A stretch of DNA of 64,000 nucleotides. Source: Lineus longissimus (taxonomy: Eukaryota > Nemertea > Pilidiophora > Heteronemertea > Lineidae). Location: positions 7,814,001 to 7,878,000 of the forward strand of contig NC_088317.1 of NCBI RefSeq assembly GCF_910592395.1, given 5' to 3'. Positions within the stretch are counted from its first letter, which is position 1. Each line of letters starts with the position of its first letter. Position numbers and translations under genes: made by a program. Positions 57,701 through 62,289 of the stretch are shown in pieces. The notes below the pieces were generated by a model. That model was not told the DNA's origin and did no database searches. It saw only the letters and a list, made by a program, of their open reading frames with translations.

Positions 57701-58750
57701 AGCAAGGATACATCACATATCATATGAGTTTTTGATCTGACCTGCTTTTCAAGGTCACAGAGGTCAAATGGCGTACATTTGTTGTTTGATTGTAACTATG
57801 GCACGTTTCTTAACCACTAAAGCTTTGAACTTGAAATTTGATACACATGACTCCCTACGTCATGTTACCTCGGACATCGAATTTCGATCTGATCTGGTAC
57901 TCAACTTGACCACCAGGAGGCCAAAACTAAACTAGGTAAAAAGTGCAATATCTCGTTTATTATTGACTTGTTTTTGATGATATTCTTATGGTACTTACTC
58001 CAAGCAACGATACATCACATGTCATACCGACTTTGGTTTGACCTGTATACTATACATGTACAATGTTTCTTAATCTGGATGAATTACAAAGCACCAAATA
58101 TCTATACGGTGAGCACAATGGCCCCTGGCCGTTTTTTCATTTGAGACATCACCAAAATGGCAAACTGCCATTGTCTGTGTGTCCGTCACCCAGTTTTCTA
58201 TTGACCCGCAGCCTCCGATTTGCTGATTAAAGTTGATTGATATCACCCTTTAGGGTCCATTACCACAACACTGCATGCAAGGTGATGGGATTTCGCCACG
58301 TGTGCAATGTAGCTTCATGAACTGAAGCAAGTTATTTTGAATTTAAAATAGTTGACAAATTCATCATATTAATTGGAAAACGAGTTATAAACGTAAGTCT
58401 GACATTGGCAAGTATGAGTTATAAAATATACACTTCCACAGGAAATTTGAACTGAAAAAAAATGAGGCAGGGTTGTAGAGTATCATCTTTGATCTTACTC
58501 AGTTTGTCTATAGGGCTTTAATGAAATCTCAGTTTTATTGGCATGTTGAGTAAGGATAAGGCCACTTCCTTAGGGTAAGTAAGTAACCTTATGATTATTT
58601 CTTCTTTCATAGGTGGTCTTACGGCCAATGATCCCGAAAAAGTATTTGCAGAGGAAGATTGGTCAGACCCAGAAAAAGTCACGGAAGCATATACGAAGAG
58701 CAAAACATTGGCAGAAAAGGCTGCGTGGGATTACGTGAAAGAATTGTCAG
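15775..58750 (+). CDS. Dihydroflavonol-4-reductase-like NAD(P)-dependent reductase (three internal exons)
   Basis: Exons 15775-15976, 36898-37076 and 58613-58750 splice in phases 2 and 1 (phase 1 enters and leaves the model) and give about 173 residues. Exon A has the dinucleotide-binding motif [11 protein letters not shown] and ends [14 protein letters not shown]. Exon B continues as [14 protein letters not shown]...[11 protein letters not shown] and [15 protein letters not shown] (substrate-pocket Ser). Exon C supplies the catalytic YTKSK (YxxxK) of extended short-chain dehydrogenases. This is the order of the dihydroflavonol-4-reductase/tetraketide-pyrone-reductase/Gre2-type aldehyde reductase group, cytosolic NADPH-dependent carbonyl reductases. 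The substrate cannot be told from sequence. The first exon (before 15775) and C-terminal exons (after 58750) are not found in the window. Introns of 20,921 and 21,536 bp contain most of the mobile elements listed below. Confidence 0.85.
15977..16660 (+). repeat. Dispersed intronic repeat, ~300-bp period, two or more divergent copies
   Basis: Phrases such as 'ctcatgagttatgctagctgaaatcatg', 'tttgacctacttttcaa' and 'gccttttggcagttttg' occur around 16140-16480, again around 16440-16660, and after the LINE at 17460-17640. This is an array of a diverged repeat into which the LINE at 16661-17459 inserted. Confidence 0.6.
16661..17459 (-). mobile_element. 5'-truncated CR1/L2-like LINE
   Basis: A minus-strand frame of 249 codons (17466-16717) covers the C-terminal RT and post-RT region: [72 protein letters not shown]. 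This order is typical of CR1/L2/Rex-type LINEs. The 3' end carries GCGCTATATAAG and a (TTA)n tail at 16661-16675, as in L2/CR1 elements. The YxDD core is missing because the copy is 5'-truncated. It is inserted in a repeat that resumes at 17460. Confidence 0.85.
17460..18226. other. Intronic sequence: repeat remainder, then no recognised feature
   Basis: Bases 17460-17640 continue the repeat interrupted by the LINE. From 17640 to 18226 I see nothing assignable. Confidence 0.4.
18227..19532. mobile_element. TGTGACCAGCCACGC MITE carrying an ~890-bp nested insertion
   Basis: The ends TGTGACCAGCCACGC and, inverted, GCGTGGCTGGTCACA are flanked by TA (18225-18226, 19533-19534). Both halves match the uninterrupted copy at 61102-61509 in reverse orientation. 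The match breaks at about 18472 and resumes at about 19358. The intervening DNA begins TTTATGCCCCCGCCAATG and contains another dispersed repeat family, so a later insertion split this copy. Confidence 0.75.
18472..19358 (+). repeat. Dispersed 'GCCCCCGCCAATGCG' repeat with ~145-bp tandem units
   Basis: The block CCCCGCCAAT..GTGATGCATTG.GGAGGCATTATG occurs at 18477 and again at 19013. Between them, units anchored by CCGTCAATTTCGAGGAGA recur at about 18673, 18817 and 18960. The repeats are non-coding. Confidence 0.65.
19535..22080. other. Intronic sequence, no supported gene
   Basis: A small dyad AGCTTCGCT...AGCGAAGCT lies at about 20033-20068. Nothing else is assignable. Confidence 0.35.
22081..22311 (+). 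repeat. 119-bp tandem duplication
   Basis: GATTCATGTGTATGAACACG begins at 22081 and again at 22200. The two copies differ at only a few bases through to ...AACTTGAAGTTT, so the duplication is recent. Confidence 0.85.
22312..23256. other. Intronic sequence with a possible DNA-transposon end
   Basis: The block GAGGTGTCCCCATGGGGAGG followed by TTCTACTGTA near 22884-22915 looks like a transposon terminus (reverse complement TACAGTAGAACCTCC). No partner end was found. No gene is supported. Confidence 0.3.
23260..24016 (-). mobile_element. PIF/Harbinger-like deletion derivative, TTA target duplication
   Basis: The terminal inverted repeats are AGCTGAGCGCACACGGGC and AGCTAAGCGCACAAGGGC, extending through ..AACAAAATGACA. 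TTA at 23257-23259 and 24017-24019 is the 3-bp TWA duplication expected for Harbinger elements. Inside, a minus-strand MADF-like ORF remains (23707-23549). No DDE transposase is present, so the element is non-autonomous. Confidence 0.7.
23549..23707 (-). pseudogene. MADF-domain N-terminus (Harbinger ORF1-like), truncated
   Basis: The ATG at 23707 opens 52 codons reading ...[23 protein letters not shown], then TAG, followed in frame by an Arg-rich stretch. The MADF/Myb-like domain has the pattern LIELW.ERP.LYD..SP.Y+D+..R..AW; this matches up to the stop. Harbinger transposons encode such a DNA-binding second protein, consistent with the element's TTA duplication. The rest of the protein is missing. 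Confidence 0.5.
24105..24788. mobile_element. Foldback element with ~165-bp arms and internal minisatellite
   Basis: The left arm starts TACGGTGGCCCATAGAGG and the right arm ends with its reverse complement. The near-perfect inverted match runs about 165 bp inward (to around 24265 and 24625). GGTGTG at 24099-24104 and 24789-24794 is a probable target duplication (the shared string extends to GGTGTGTA). There is no coding capacity. Between the arms sits a nine-unit palindromic minisatellite. Confidence 0.8.
24441..24630 (+). repeat. Palindromic minisatellite, nine ~22-bp units
   Basis: Units begin at 24441, 24462, 24484, 24506, 24528, 24551, 24574, 24596 and 24618. Each contains the 10-bp palindrome CACCGCGGTG followed by GATATTATTT and 1-4 variable bases. 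One unit has CACTGCGGTG. The GATATTATTT spacer is shared by all complete units. Confidence 0.95.
24795..26348. other. Intronic sequence with a dispersed repeat
   Basis: Bases 25380-25700 carry the 'GTCGTCACGTCTTGTCC...TTTGACCTACTTTTGAATGTCACAGAGGTCAAA' class of repeat related to the 300-bp arrays. No gene is supported. Confidence 0.4.
26912..30098 (+). pseudogene. hAT-family ZNF862-like protein, decayed
   Basis: Exon 1 (26912-27028, 39 codons) splices in phase 0 over a 723-bp intron to 27752. Exon 2 opens [11 protein letters not shown] and has [14 protein letters not shown], a TTF/C2H2-like zinc finger. A frameshift near 27965 leads to [19 protein letters not shown], a second near 28490 to [12 protein letters not shown] (hAT catalytic Asp region), and the frame ends in [23 protein letters not shown] (hAT dimerisation region) and an acidic Ser/Asp tail. 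In-frame stops occur at 28773-28775, 29286-29288 and 29760-29762. The architecture matches the ZNF862/KIAA1586-type hAT group. Coordinates of the C-terminus are from the final stop. AATAAA lies at 30602-30607. Confidence 0.75.
30602..30607 (+). terminator. Polyadenylation signal of the hAT-like gene
   Basis: AATAAA lies about 500 bp past the last stop (30096-30098) and inside the hAT element. Confidence 0.4.
33147..33152 (+). terminator. Polyadenylation signal of the piggyBac-like gene
   Basis: AATAAA lies about 34 bases after the TGA that ends the C-terminal zinc domain (33111-33113). Confidence 0.5.
33300..34655 (+). repeat. ~300-bp tandem repeat array, first part
   Basis: The anchor 'CGTTTCTTAACCGCTAAAGC' (with variants) occurs at about 33363, 33670, 33970 and 34192. 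Each unit also has 'CTCTGACACTGAATTTTGGT', 'TTGGCCACCAG', 'AAAAGTGTGATATCTCTC' and 'TTTCAAGGTCACAGAGGTC'. A shorter end unit closes with GGTGAGCACAGTGGCCCTTG at about 34496. The array continues after the insertion at 34656-36229. Confidence 0.85.
34656..36229. mobile_element. Non-autonomous DNA element dense in CAGTG/CAGTC repeats
   Basis: The ends CCCTCACCGAAAAGCAGTG and, inverted, CCCTCACCGAAAGGCAGTG form 19-bp terminal inverted repeats with one mismatch. The subterminal 300-400 bp on each side are full of CAGTG, CAGTC and ATCAGTGG in both orientations. The element interrupts a unit of the 300-bp array, which resumes at 36230 with TAACTATGGCAC. An internal ~75-bp direct duplication lies at about 35530-35655. 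No transposase ORF is seen and the superfamily is unknown. Confidence 0.75.
36230..36680 (+). repeat. ~300-bp repeat array, second part with end cap
   Basis: This continues the unit interrupted at 34656 (TTTCTTAACCACTAAA at about 36272, TTGGCCACCAGTGGGCC at about 36373) and ends in GGTGAGCACAATGGCCCGGG at about 36645, the same end cap seen in other arrays of the family. Confidence 0.7.
37117..37670. mobile_element. MITE, 554 bp, TGGACGAGTCTTTATT ends
   Basis: TGGACGAGTCTTTATT at 37117 is matched by its reverse complement ending at 37670. The inverted similarity continues for about 45 bp through GAGAGTCC. The target duplication is not clear. It starts 41 bp after the exon B splice donor of the reductase. 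Confidence 0.6.
37695..38130. mobile_element. Foldback MITE, 436 bp, TTATT target duplication
   Basis: CACTGTGGAC at 37695 and its reverse complement ending 38130 are flanked by TTATT (37690-37694, 38131-38135). Inverted similarity recurs further in: GTGCACAAAAGTGTGCTTA near 37818 against TAAGCACACTTTTTTGCACA near 38037, and a 19-bp hairpin GAGTCCGAGAAGAGGGTAA/TTACCCTCTTCTCGGACTC at about 37889-37973. Confidence 0.75.
38320..38792 (-). pseudogene. GIY-YIG C-terminal relic of a Penelope-like element
   Basis: The minus-strand frame 38792-38322 has [18 protein letters not shown] followed by [32 protein letters not shown] and a short tail. SYIGKT...R...H is the GIY-YIG nuclease core, and the ...EA.LI...P.LN block is typical of Penelope-like C-termini. 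No RT is present. It is unrelated in detail to the copy at 12.2-13.6 kb. Function has been lost. Confidence 0.6.
38840..38937 (-). repeat. KpnI-type minisatellite, arm 1
   Basis: Units of 'CCCCAAGAGGTACCTATGTT' (about 20 bp, containing GGTACC) are repeated about four to five times. The same unit in reverse orientation occurs at 40243-40320 and 45908-46108. Confidence 0.8.
39349..39663 (+). CDS. THAP-like N-terminal ORF (partial or first exon)
   Basis: The ATG at 39349 opens 104 codons. The start has [26 protein letters not shown], resembling the first half of a THAP zinc finger (C-x4-C, then an aromatic-x-x-Pro turn). The C-x2-H half, usually 35-50 residues later, is absent, and a Pro/Ser-rich segment follows. 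It may be a first exon whose partner I cannot find, or a relic of a P-element-type transposon. It lies between inverted copies of the GGTACC minisatellite. Confidence 0.3.
   Translation: MEKKNKRVVGWHCDAMFCGNTSKAEGVGVFRWPDPIKEPGHHDEVGVKRSPAGGSSSPPDAPPEHNFENQLQIRLPLGVFQHIWKKTRSNEVREGTAPPPSPQS
39664..40242. other. Spacer without recognised gene
   Basis: Mixed AT-rich sequence with two TGACGTCA-like sites near 39710 and 39858. Nothing else is assignable. Confidence 0.3.
40243..40320 (+). repeat. KpnI-type minisatellite, split by the LTR element (left part)
   Basis: ACATAGGTACCGGGGAA and ATAGGTACCTCTTCGGGGAA units run up to base 40320, where the LTR starts. The array resumes at 45908. Confidence 0.85.
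40321..40987 (-). repeat. 3' LTR (667 bp)
   Basis: It is identical to 45241-45907 except at five positions. It contains four tandem copies of a ~43-bp unit (AAACAGCCTAGAAACCAGGC...) at about 40534-40705. It is the 3' LTR because the ORF is on the minus strand. Confidence 0.95.
40988..41001 (-). promoter_or_regulatory. Polypurine tract of the LTR element
   Basis: On the minus strand TGAGATGGGGGATA directly precedes the 3' LTR, the position where plus-strand DNA synthesis is primed in LTR retrotransposons. Confidence 0.6.
41067..44300 (-). CDS. Gag-protease-integrase-RNaseH(C-term) polyprotein, RT missing
   Basis: An intact 1077-residue ORF. Residues 1-90 are a Glu/Arg/Lys coiled coil. Gag (about 105-280) is SCAN/retro-Gag-like, and a zinc knuckle [14 protein letters not shown] is at 330-343. 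The protease motif [12 protein letters not shown] begins near 432. The integrase HHCC part is at about 625-665 (H625, H632, C662, C665). The DDE triad is D695 (ALDLIGPL), D755 (LTDLGSQF) and E791 (NGLVEKFN), with D35E spacing. A GPY/F-type module is at 931-967 (RGPYKVV...HINMLKQYI). From about 975 the sequence is the C-terminal half of RNase H ([30 protein letters not shown]). No RT motif (LPQG or YxDD) and no first RNase H Asp block exist. The joint is in frame, so the deleted polyprotein is still translatable. Confidence 0.9.
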   Translation of the reverse strand: MERLKELTQLGKEMGLTAKDLKAFVTEQQNAEREERVSEREKEREEREAERREKEREQKDREREEDRKERELEHQRRLELLQEQQKLAVSTAKTTTSTTKVTPKTPRLPTFDETKDDMDAYLHRFERYAEAQSWDKDQWGVNLGALLKGKALEVYSRLSSTEAMDFQKLKEALLVRFDLTVDGFQKRFRSAKPDAGETFGQFTTRLRNYLDRWQELAKASATFEGIVDLFMREQFLRVCAPELKLFLRERVPNSVKGMAILADQYREARGGNILNILYRPRATVGPDPRQPEQVKQVSLRNTPTANSAGNRSDSSFGQKQGSFYKDTRKCNYCGKIGHIARFCHTRLAAASMRAEGQPTEMDSSGGEASDHEVSYCMGVTPTTGSVLNSVTGGNPTLISTNCSSSITHTGGGLNSMPVHSGKIDGHPAVLRVLRDTGCSGVVIRKDLVDPARYLGTTQRCTLIDGSTLTVPMAAVAVDTPFYKGKVEAMCMEKPLYDIIIGNIEGAREPGDPDLDWTVAAVLTRAQKKREKMDLKPLRVPKIVGDLEDKEIFRIEQATDPSLTKFHQYAKDGTQKRNKYGAVTSYRYKKSLLYRKFVSPRVDNGKEYLQLLLPVKFRVKVMYLAHDSLMAGHLGHRKTYHRVLDEFYWPGIQSEVTRYCRSCDLCQRFIPKGRVLKVPLGKMQLMGSPFERVALDLIGPLFPPTDRGNRYILTFMDYATRYPEAIALPKIETERVAEALVDIYSRLGVAGEILTDLGSQFIADLMKEVSRLLSFQRTTTTPYHPQCNGLVEKFNGTLKQMLKKMCAERPKDWDRYINPLLFAYREVPQDSTGFSPFELLYGRSVRGPLSILRQLWSQEDLDQEVKTTYQYVFDLRNRLEETLKLAQDNLKGAAKKQKQYFDKRTRVRQMSEGDEALVLLPINANKLLMQWRGPYKVVKKINAMDYRLMMDGKERTFHINMLKQYIPRARDQVAVVVVDGVKLPIAYASKKLLPREQNYATVELECLAVVWGVHKFHRYLYGVEFILETDHQPLTLLKRNKASNSRLMRWALLLQPYRFNVRAIRGVDNVGADYLSRT
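44301..45240 (-). other. Leader of the LTR element with primer-binding site
   Basis: A 940-bp untranslated leader separates the 5' LTR from Gag. On the minus strand the bases abutting the 5' LTR are TGGCGACCTCCCCAGG. TGG is the complement of the tRNA CCA end, so 45225-45240 is the candidate primer-binding site. The first eight bases fit a tRNA-Arg type; the rest is not matched from memory. Confidence 0.5.
45241..45907 (-). repeat. 5' LTR (667 bp)
   Basis: The partner of 40321-40987. The differences I can see are at LTR positions 16, 19, 35, 190 and 522. It should contain the promoter for the minus-strand transcript. Confidence 0.95.
45908..46108 (+). repeat. KpnI-type minisatellite, right part
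   Basis: About ten units of ACATAGGTACC(TCTTC)GGGGA, in short (~17 bp) and long (~20 bp) forms, continue the array cut by the LTR element and replace the 3' end of the pogo-like transposase relic. Confidence 0.9.
46109..47111 (-). pseudogene. Second pogo/Tigger-like transposase, intronless, decayed and 3'-truncated
   Basis: The minus-strand frame begins at ATG 47111. Residues ~15-60 form an N-terminal helix-turn-helix ([20 protein letters not shown]...RTMQKW). A CENP-B-type HTH follows ([14 protein letters not shown]), then [11 protein letters not shown] with the first catalytic Asp intact, [13 protein letters not shown], and LLVDRYRVH with the second Asp region. Stops occur at 46722-46724 (TAA), 46539-46541 (TGA) and 46252-46254 (TGA in place of Trp), with a frameshift at about 46464. 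The third Asp region is missing because the minisatellite takes over at about 46108. Its DRYxxH motif is shared with the 3.4-5.4 kb copy, but it has no introns. Confidence 0.75.
47112..47837. other. Spacer, possible MITE end
   Basis: TTAAAGGGACAGTACACC at about 47500 resembles a common MITE terminus; a weak partner TTAAAGGGAATGGCCCGCC (inverted) occurs near 49975-49997. No gene is seen. Confidence 0.3.
47838..48960 (+). mobile_element. 5'-truncated CR1/L2-like LINE
   Basis: One uninterrupted ORF of 331 codons (47895-48890) plus upstream in-frame RT residues from about 47840. It contains [13 protein letters not shown] (RT motif B), YADDIQAY (catalytic YxDD), [39 protein letters not shown] and [10 protein letters not shown]. 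The tail is an (ATT)n microsatellite at about 48930-48958. It is a different subfamily from the copy at 16.7 kb, as its sequence differs throughout. The RT fragment is intact but lacks the N-terminal endonuclease. Confidence 0.9.
48961..51940. other. Intronic sequence, no supported gene
   Basis: It contains G runs at about 51058-51068 and 51326-51334. The frame at 49315-49656 lacks recognisable motifs. Confidence 0.35.
51950..52340 (+). repeat. Imperfect tandem repeat, about three units
   Basis: Anchors GACTGTCGCAACATAA and GATTGTTCCTAGAGAGA recur at about 51956, 52126 and 52236. Units are roughly 110-170 bp and diverged. Confidence 0.55.
52341..54200. other. Intronic sequence, nothing recognised
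   Basis: No coherent exon, terminal repeat or RNA gene seen; the sequence appears low-copy by eye. Confidence 0.35.
54215..54300. promoter_or_regulatory. Cluster of GACGTC (CRE-like) sites
   Basis: Within about 85 bp there are five GACGTC cores, two of them complete TGACGTCA-type sites in tandem (GTGACGTCATGACGTCAG), plus several TGACGC variants. Such a density suggests a CREB/ATF-binding cluster or a relic of a transposon promoter. Confidence 0.35.
54301..55110 (+). repeat. Diverged copy of the 300-bp repeat family
   Basis: A (CAAA)n tract at about 54482-54515 is followed by a diverged unit ('GGCACGTTTCGTAATCGCTG', 'AGCCACCAGGGGGCC', 'ATTTTCATGGTCACAGAGG'). An end cap GGTGAGCACAATGGC occurs at about 54614 and 55211. 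Confidence 0.6.
55111..56439. other. Repeat remainder and unassigned intronic sequence
   Basis: Repeat-family sequence runs to about 55460. From there to 56439 no feature can be supported. Confidence 0.35.
56440..56661 (-). CDS. Candidate first exon of a P2RX7_C-like or related small protein
   Basis: The ATG at 56661 opens 73 codons: [13 protein letters not shown], a Ser/Asp-rich run, [24 protein letters not shown], then a basic-polar tail. The YxFEP motif after an acidic Ser-rich start is common in stand-alone P2X7-cytoplasmic-domain proteins, but the Cys-rich core is not found downstream on this strand. A YY1-type site CAAGATGGCGGC lies at about 56746-56757, some 85 bp upstream of the ATG. 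The start looks plausible; the identity is tentative. Confidence 0.3.
   Translation of the reverse strand: MANAWNDSEMTDDSSSISSTSSDESFDYNRASAEERAGLVHYAFEPRYQGRKRSGNLVETSSTRLDEKTPLHP
56880..58140 (+). repeat. ~300-bp tandem repeat array
   Basis: Anchors 'GGCACGTTTCTTAACCA' occur at about 57190, 57496 and 57796, with a first partial unit at about 56895 and a last shortened one at about 58060. Units share TTGGCCACCAGGGGGCC, AAAAAGTGTGATATCTCGCT and TTTTCAAGGTCACAGAGGTC. The array closes with GGTGAGCACAATGGCCCC at about 58108. Confidence 0.85.
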
Positions 58751-61101
58751 GTATGTGCTGTGCTGTCTTATTCTTTCTGTCTTATTCTTTGATGGGATTG
58801 TAGATGTGTGATAGTGGTATTCAGATTCCTACTATCAAAACAATGTATAACGCATATTTACAAATATATTCCTTGGTACCTCTTTATGTGGTTTACAGAG
58901 CCTTGCATGGATTGCTCAGGATGTTGTTATTGGCTGTTGCTAAGGGTACCTGCTACATCACTACAAGCCCAGATGGGTACTAATTATGACTCCAGCTCTC
59001 TCTTGAACTGGAGTCAGTCTTGTTGTTGCTCAGCAGAGTCTAAAGTTTCTCGTACAATCATGTGACTTCAGGAATACACTCGCTTTCGTCAACATTTAGG
59101 GGCCAATCTAAGGCATGCACATGAAATCTAATGAGTGCAGTATTTGAATTTGAAAACATTCCTGCGTAATTTCTATGAAATTTTGGTGAGATAATCGACT
59201 TAAGCCAGGGAGCTGAACTCTTATAAATAGAAACATTTCTGAGGTGTGCCTCCCGGGGTGTGCCCTCCCGCTTCAATGTAGGTTTGTTTCTTTTGTATGT
59301 GCCGGGGGATGTACGTCGAAGAGAACGGCCAAACTAACATTTTGGTACCTGTTTTTATCATCTTTGCGATTTCGGGAGCTGAGATTGGGGAAAGGAAAAG
59401 GAAGTTAACTACAGTGGATTTTAGATCTTTACTTTTCAACACCAACATATCAAATCAGCCTTAATGAGCATATAAAAAGTCTAAAATACAGCCAGAAAAC
59501 ATAATGGAAATTCATAATTTTGGTGTTTCTTAATTTTGATTTGATTTGATTTCCTAATCTCCACACTGGTCTCACATGATCGAAATGCATAGTGTACAAC
59601 AATGGTCTCGAGCAACTCAATAAATCAGAACAAAACTGAGATCGAAAGGTAAAGTTTGATGAGAATAGTAGATCTTCTGAAAATGGTGTAAAAATTGCAT
59701 TGTAGGGCCATGAATATTAATGAGGTATCATGATATTCACATCACGTGACCTAAAATGGCCGGTCATACAGAAGCGAAAGCAAGGGAACATCATGAATAT
59801 GAGGGAATAAAAGTATGATTTTGTGATCTCAGACACCTATAGAAAAATGATTAAGCATTGGAATCCTTCTATCGCACCAAAGAATCATTTCACTTGAATT
59901 TTAGCAGCGGATTCTATATGTTTTGGTGCAAATTGAGAGGGGAGCACGGATCTTACTCCCGAAAGAAAATGTACCATGCCCACGATACACCAAAAATATC
60001 TTCTGGCGTCATGAATTCACTTCCTGTGAATTCTCAGAGCTAGTTCAATTTAATTCAACTTTGTTCTCAACGGCTATGAGCATAGTATGAGGATGTTGCA
60101 CTTATTGAAAAATTTAATAAAACAGCACAAAGTGATAGAGATAAGATACAGGACACATGAAATGCAGCAAAACCTCCCTGAGCGGACACATCTGTATGAA
60201 TCCTGCAAGGTGCAAGACGTATGATAATTGATTCAGCTTTTTCTCTCGGTGGTCTTCAACATTTTCCTGGAATGTTCTTGCAAAGAGAGAGAGAAAAAGT
60301 TGAGAAAAGTGTAACCAGCAAATTACCTGGGAAGCGGTCAAGTTGAAATGGGGTAGGCTATACCTTGAATTGCATGGGAAGACACCACAAAATATCCAGA
60401 CATCACAAAATTGTACATTGTACATTGTTGTAAAAGGGCCGTGTTGCCAGTAATGGTGCACGGGGCGAAGACATTTTTTAAGAATTCAGAACACAGGAAT
60501 ATTTTGGCCTACCTACGTGAGTAGCAGCAGTTGACAAACCAGAAGACAATAATCCAAAGCTCCCAACAGCATTAAACCTTCTACATATCACTATATTAAA
60601 AAATCCAACACGTAATTTCAGTGCTAGAAAACCGCCAACTTCCCAACGATGGCGGCCTCCGCAAAAATTTTAGGCATAAGCAGGACATTTTCCATATATC
60701 CTGAACGTTTTATAAAATTTGTGTGCTAGATTAGCGAGTTGTTGTTTAAAATGTACCAGTGCCAATCACCCAGTTGGTGGCCATGTTGGATTTGACTTGG
60801 CTTCCCAATACTACAGGAGCATTGTGATTTTAGACTACAACTCCCTTTATTACACCCAAATGTCATGAAATTTTTAGGAAATGTGTTTTAGGGTGTACTT
60901 TTTTTCGTCTATGACTAATATATTTTATTTTGATGACTTTGTACCTGACTTTAAACTCGGTGGACGCTGTTTGGGATGGCCGATTTATTATACAAATTAA
61001 CACCTGTTTCCTATCTGATGCTTACGCTCTACAGTCCTACCAGAAAGAAACTGAGTTCCAGAGGATTTTGTGATCAGGGTTTGTAAACAAATGTTCAAAT
61101 A
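58751..61101. other. Start of the next reductase intron, no further exon seen
   Basis: I searched for the next reductase exon (expected to carry a ...NPALVLGP-like block) and did not find one. No transposon termini were recognised. Confidence 0.4.
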
Positions 61102-61509
61102 TGTGACCAGCCACGCAAAAAGGCTTGTAGGGACCAAATTCATGAAATTGAGGTATTAGTGGATTTTAATACCTTATAACATGTAATTTGAGGATAACTT
61201 AGAATATTTTGAAAATCTTTATGAATTAGCATGTTATGACATGATATCCAAGATATCTCTGTTCAAAAACTCGGTCAAATTTCACACTTTTTTCATGAAA
61301 TAAAAGATAATTTTGTTGACAATTTATGCTAAACCACAGGAGTCAATAGGGGATTCCCTGTAACGTCAGCTGACGTTGACTGGTGTTAAAAACCTAACAA
61401 ACCAGGAAGTTAACACGCTGCACGTGGGTTTTACACGCAAGTTTTAAATGGCCTATTTCTCGATAACAACGTCACAGTGCGGAGGTACCTTTTTGTGTGA
61501 CTGGTCACA
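61102..61509. mobile_element. 408-bp MITE, intact copy
   Basis: The ends are TGTGACCAGCCACGC and the inverted GTGTGACTGGTCACA. TA at 61100-61101 and 61510-61511 is the target duplication. It is the same family as 18227-19532, in the opposite orientation and without the insertion. Confidence 0.8.
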
Positions 61510-62289
61510 TATAGCTGATTTCATGTCACATTTCTGCACTGATGTTTAATCGATAATGGAATCGGGCCTGTAAAGTAGGTCACATTGACCTAAGGTTTTG
61601 TTGATATGTATAGATGCCCAATAGCCACTACGTATCTGTTGATGGATTTAATATGCCCATCTGTACCCTCATACTTTTAGTATCTCAGAACGAGGATTTT
61701 GCCTGAGACACGAGGAATGATCAGGAATGGGGGCCATGAGGCGAACATTTGGACAAAGTTTGGCCTTGTGAATTATGACTTTGGAACTTTTATAGGGAAC
61801 GGGCCACAATCGTATGAGTTTAATTCCTCCTTGTTAATTTGAACACTTTGATTATCACTTTTATCAACCATAACTTATGTAATCTTGCTTTTATTTCAGA
61901 TCAGTTTTTATTCTTGCTATCGTGACTAGACTACTTTGCCAGAACGCTGTACGTTTGATGCTTGAAGAACTCGATAATAAAACCAGTTTGTACGTTATTT
62001 TAACCCCTGTTCGACGTACGTTTATCCCTATAATGAACTCAGGATTAGATCCTGCCACACTGATAAGATTCAACGGGGGAAAAAGCTTTTGAAAAAGCCA
62101 AAAACCGTGAGTAGAAGCCAAATTCCAATTAGTCCTGGAGACGAGGTCGATTTGAGTACTTTGGACATACACAAGGCCCAGCCACGCTGCCGCTTGTAAC
62201 GGTCTTTGGGACGAGGTTTATTGGGGAATTCCAGTTTCGAGTGTCCACTGAGTCAACATAGTGAAGCTCAACAAGGGGCAAGATAGAAG
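61510..62289 (+). other. Probable 5' region of the BEL/Pao element
   Basis: AATAAAACC at about 61976 could be an LTR polyadenylation signal and the stretch should contain the 5' LTR and primer-binding site, but LTR borders cannot be set because the second LTR lies outside the window. Confidence 0.3.
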
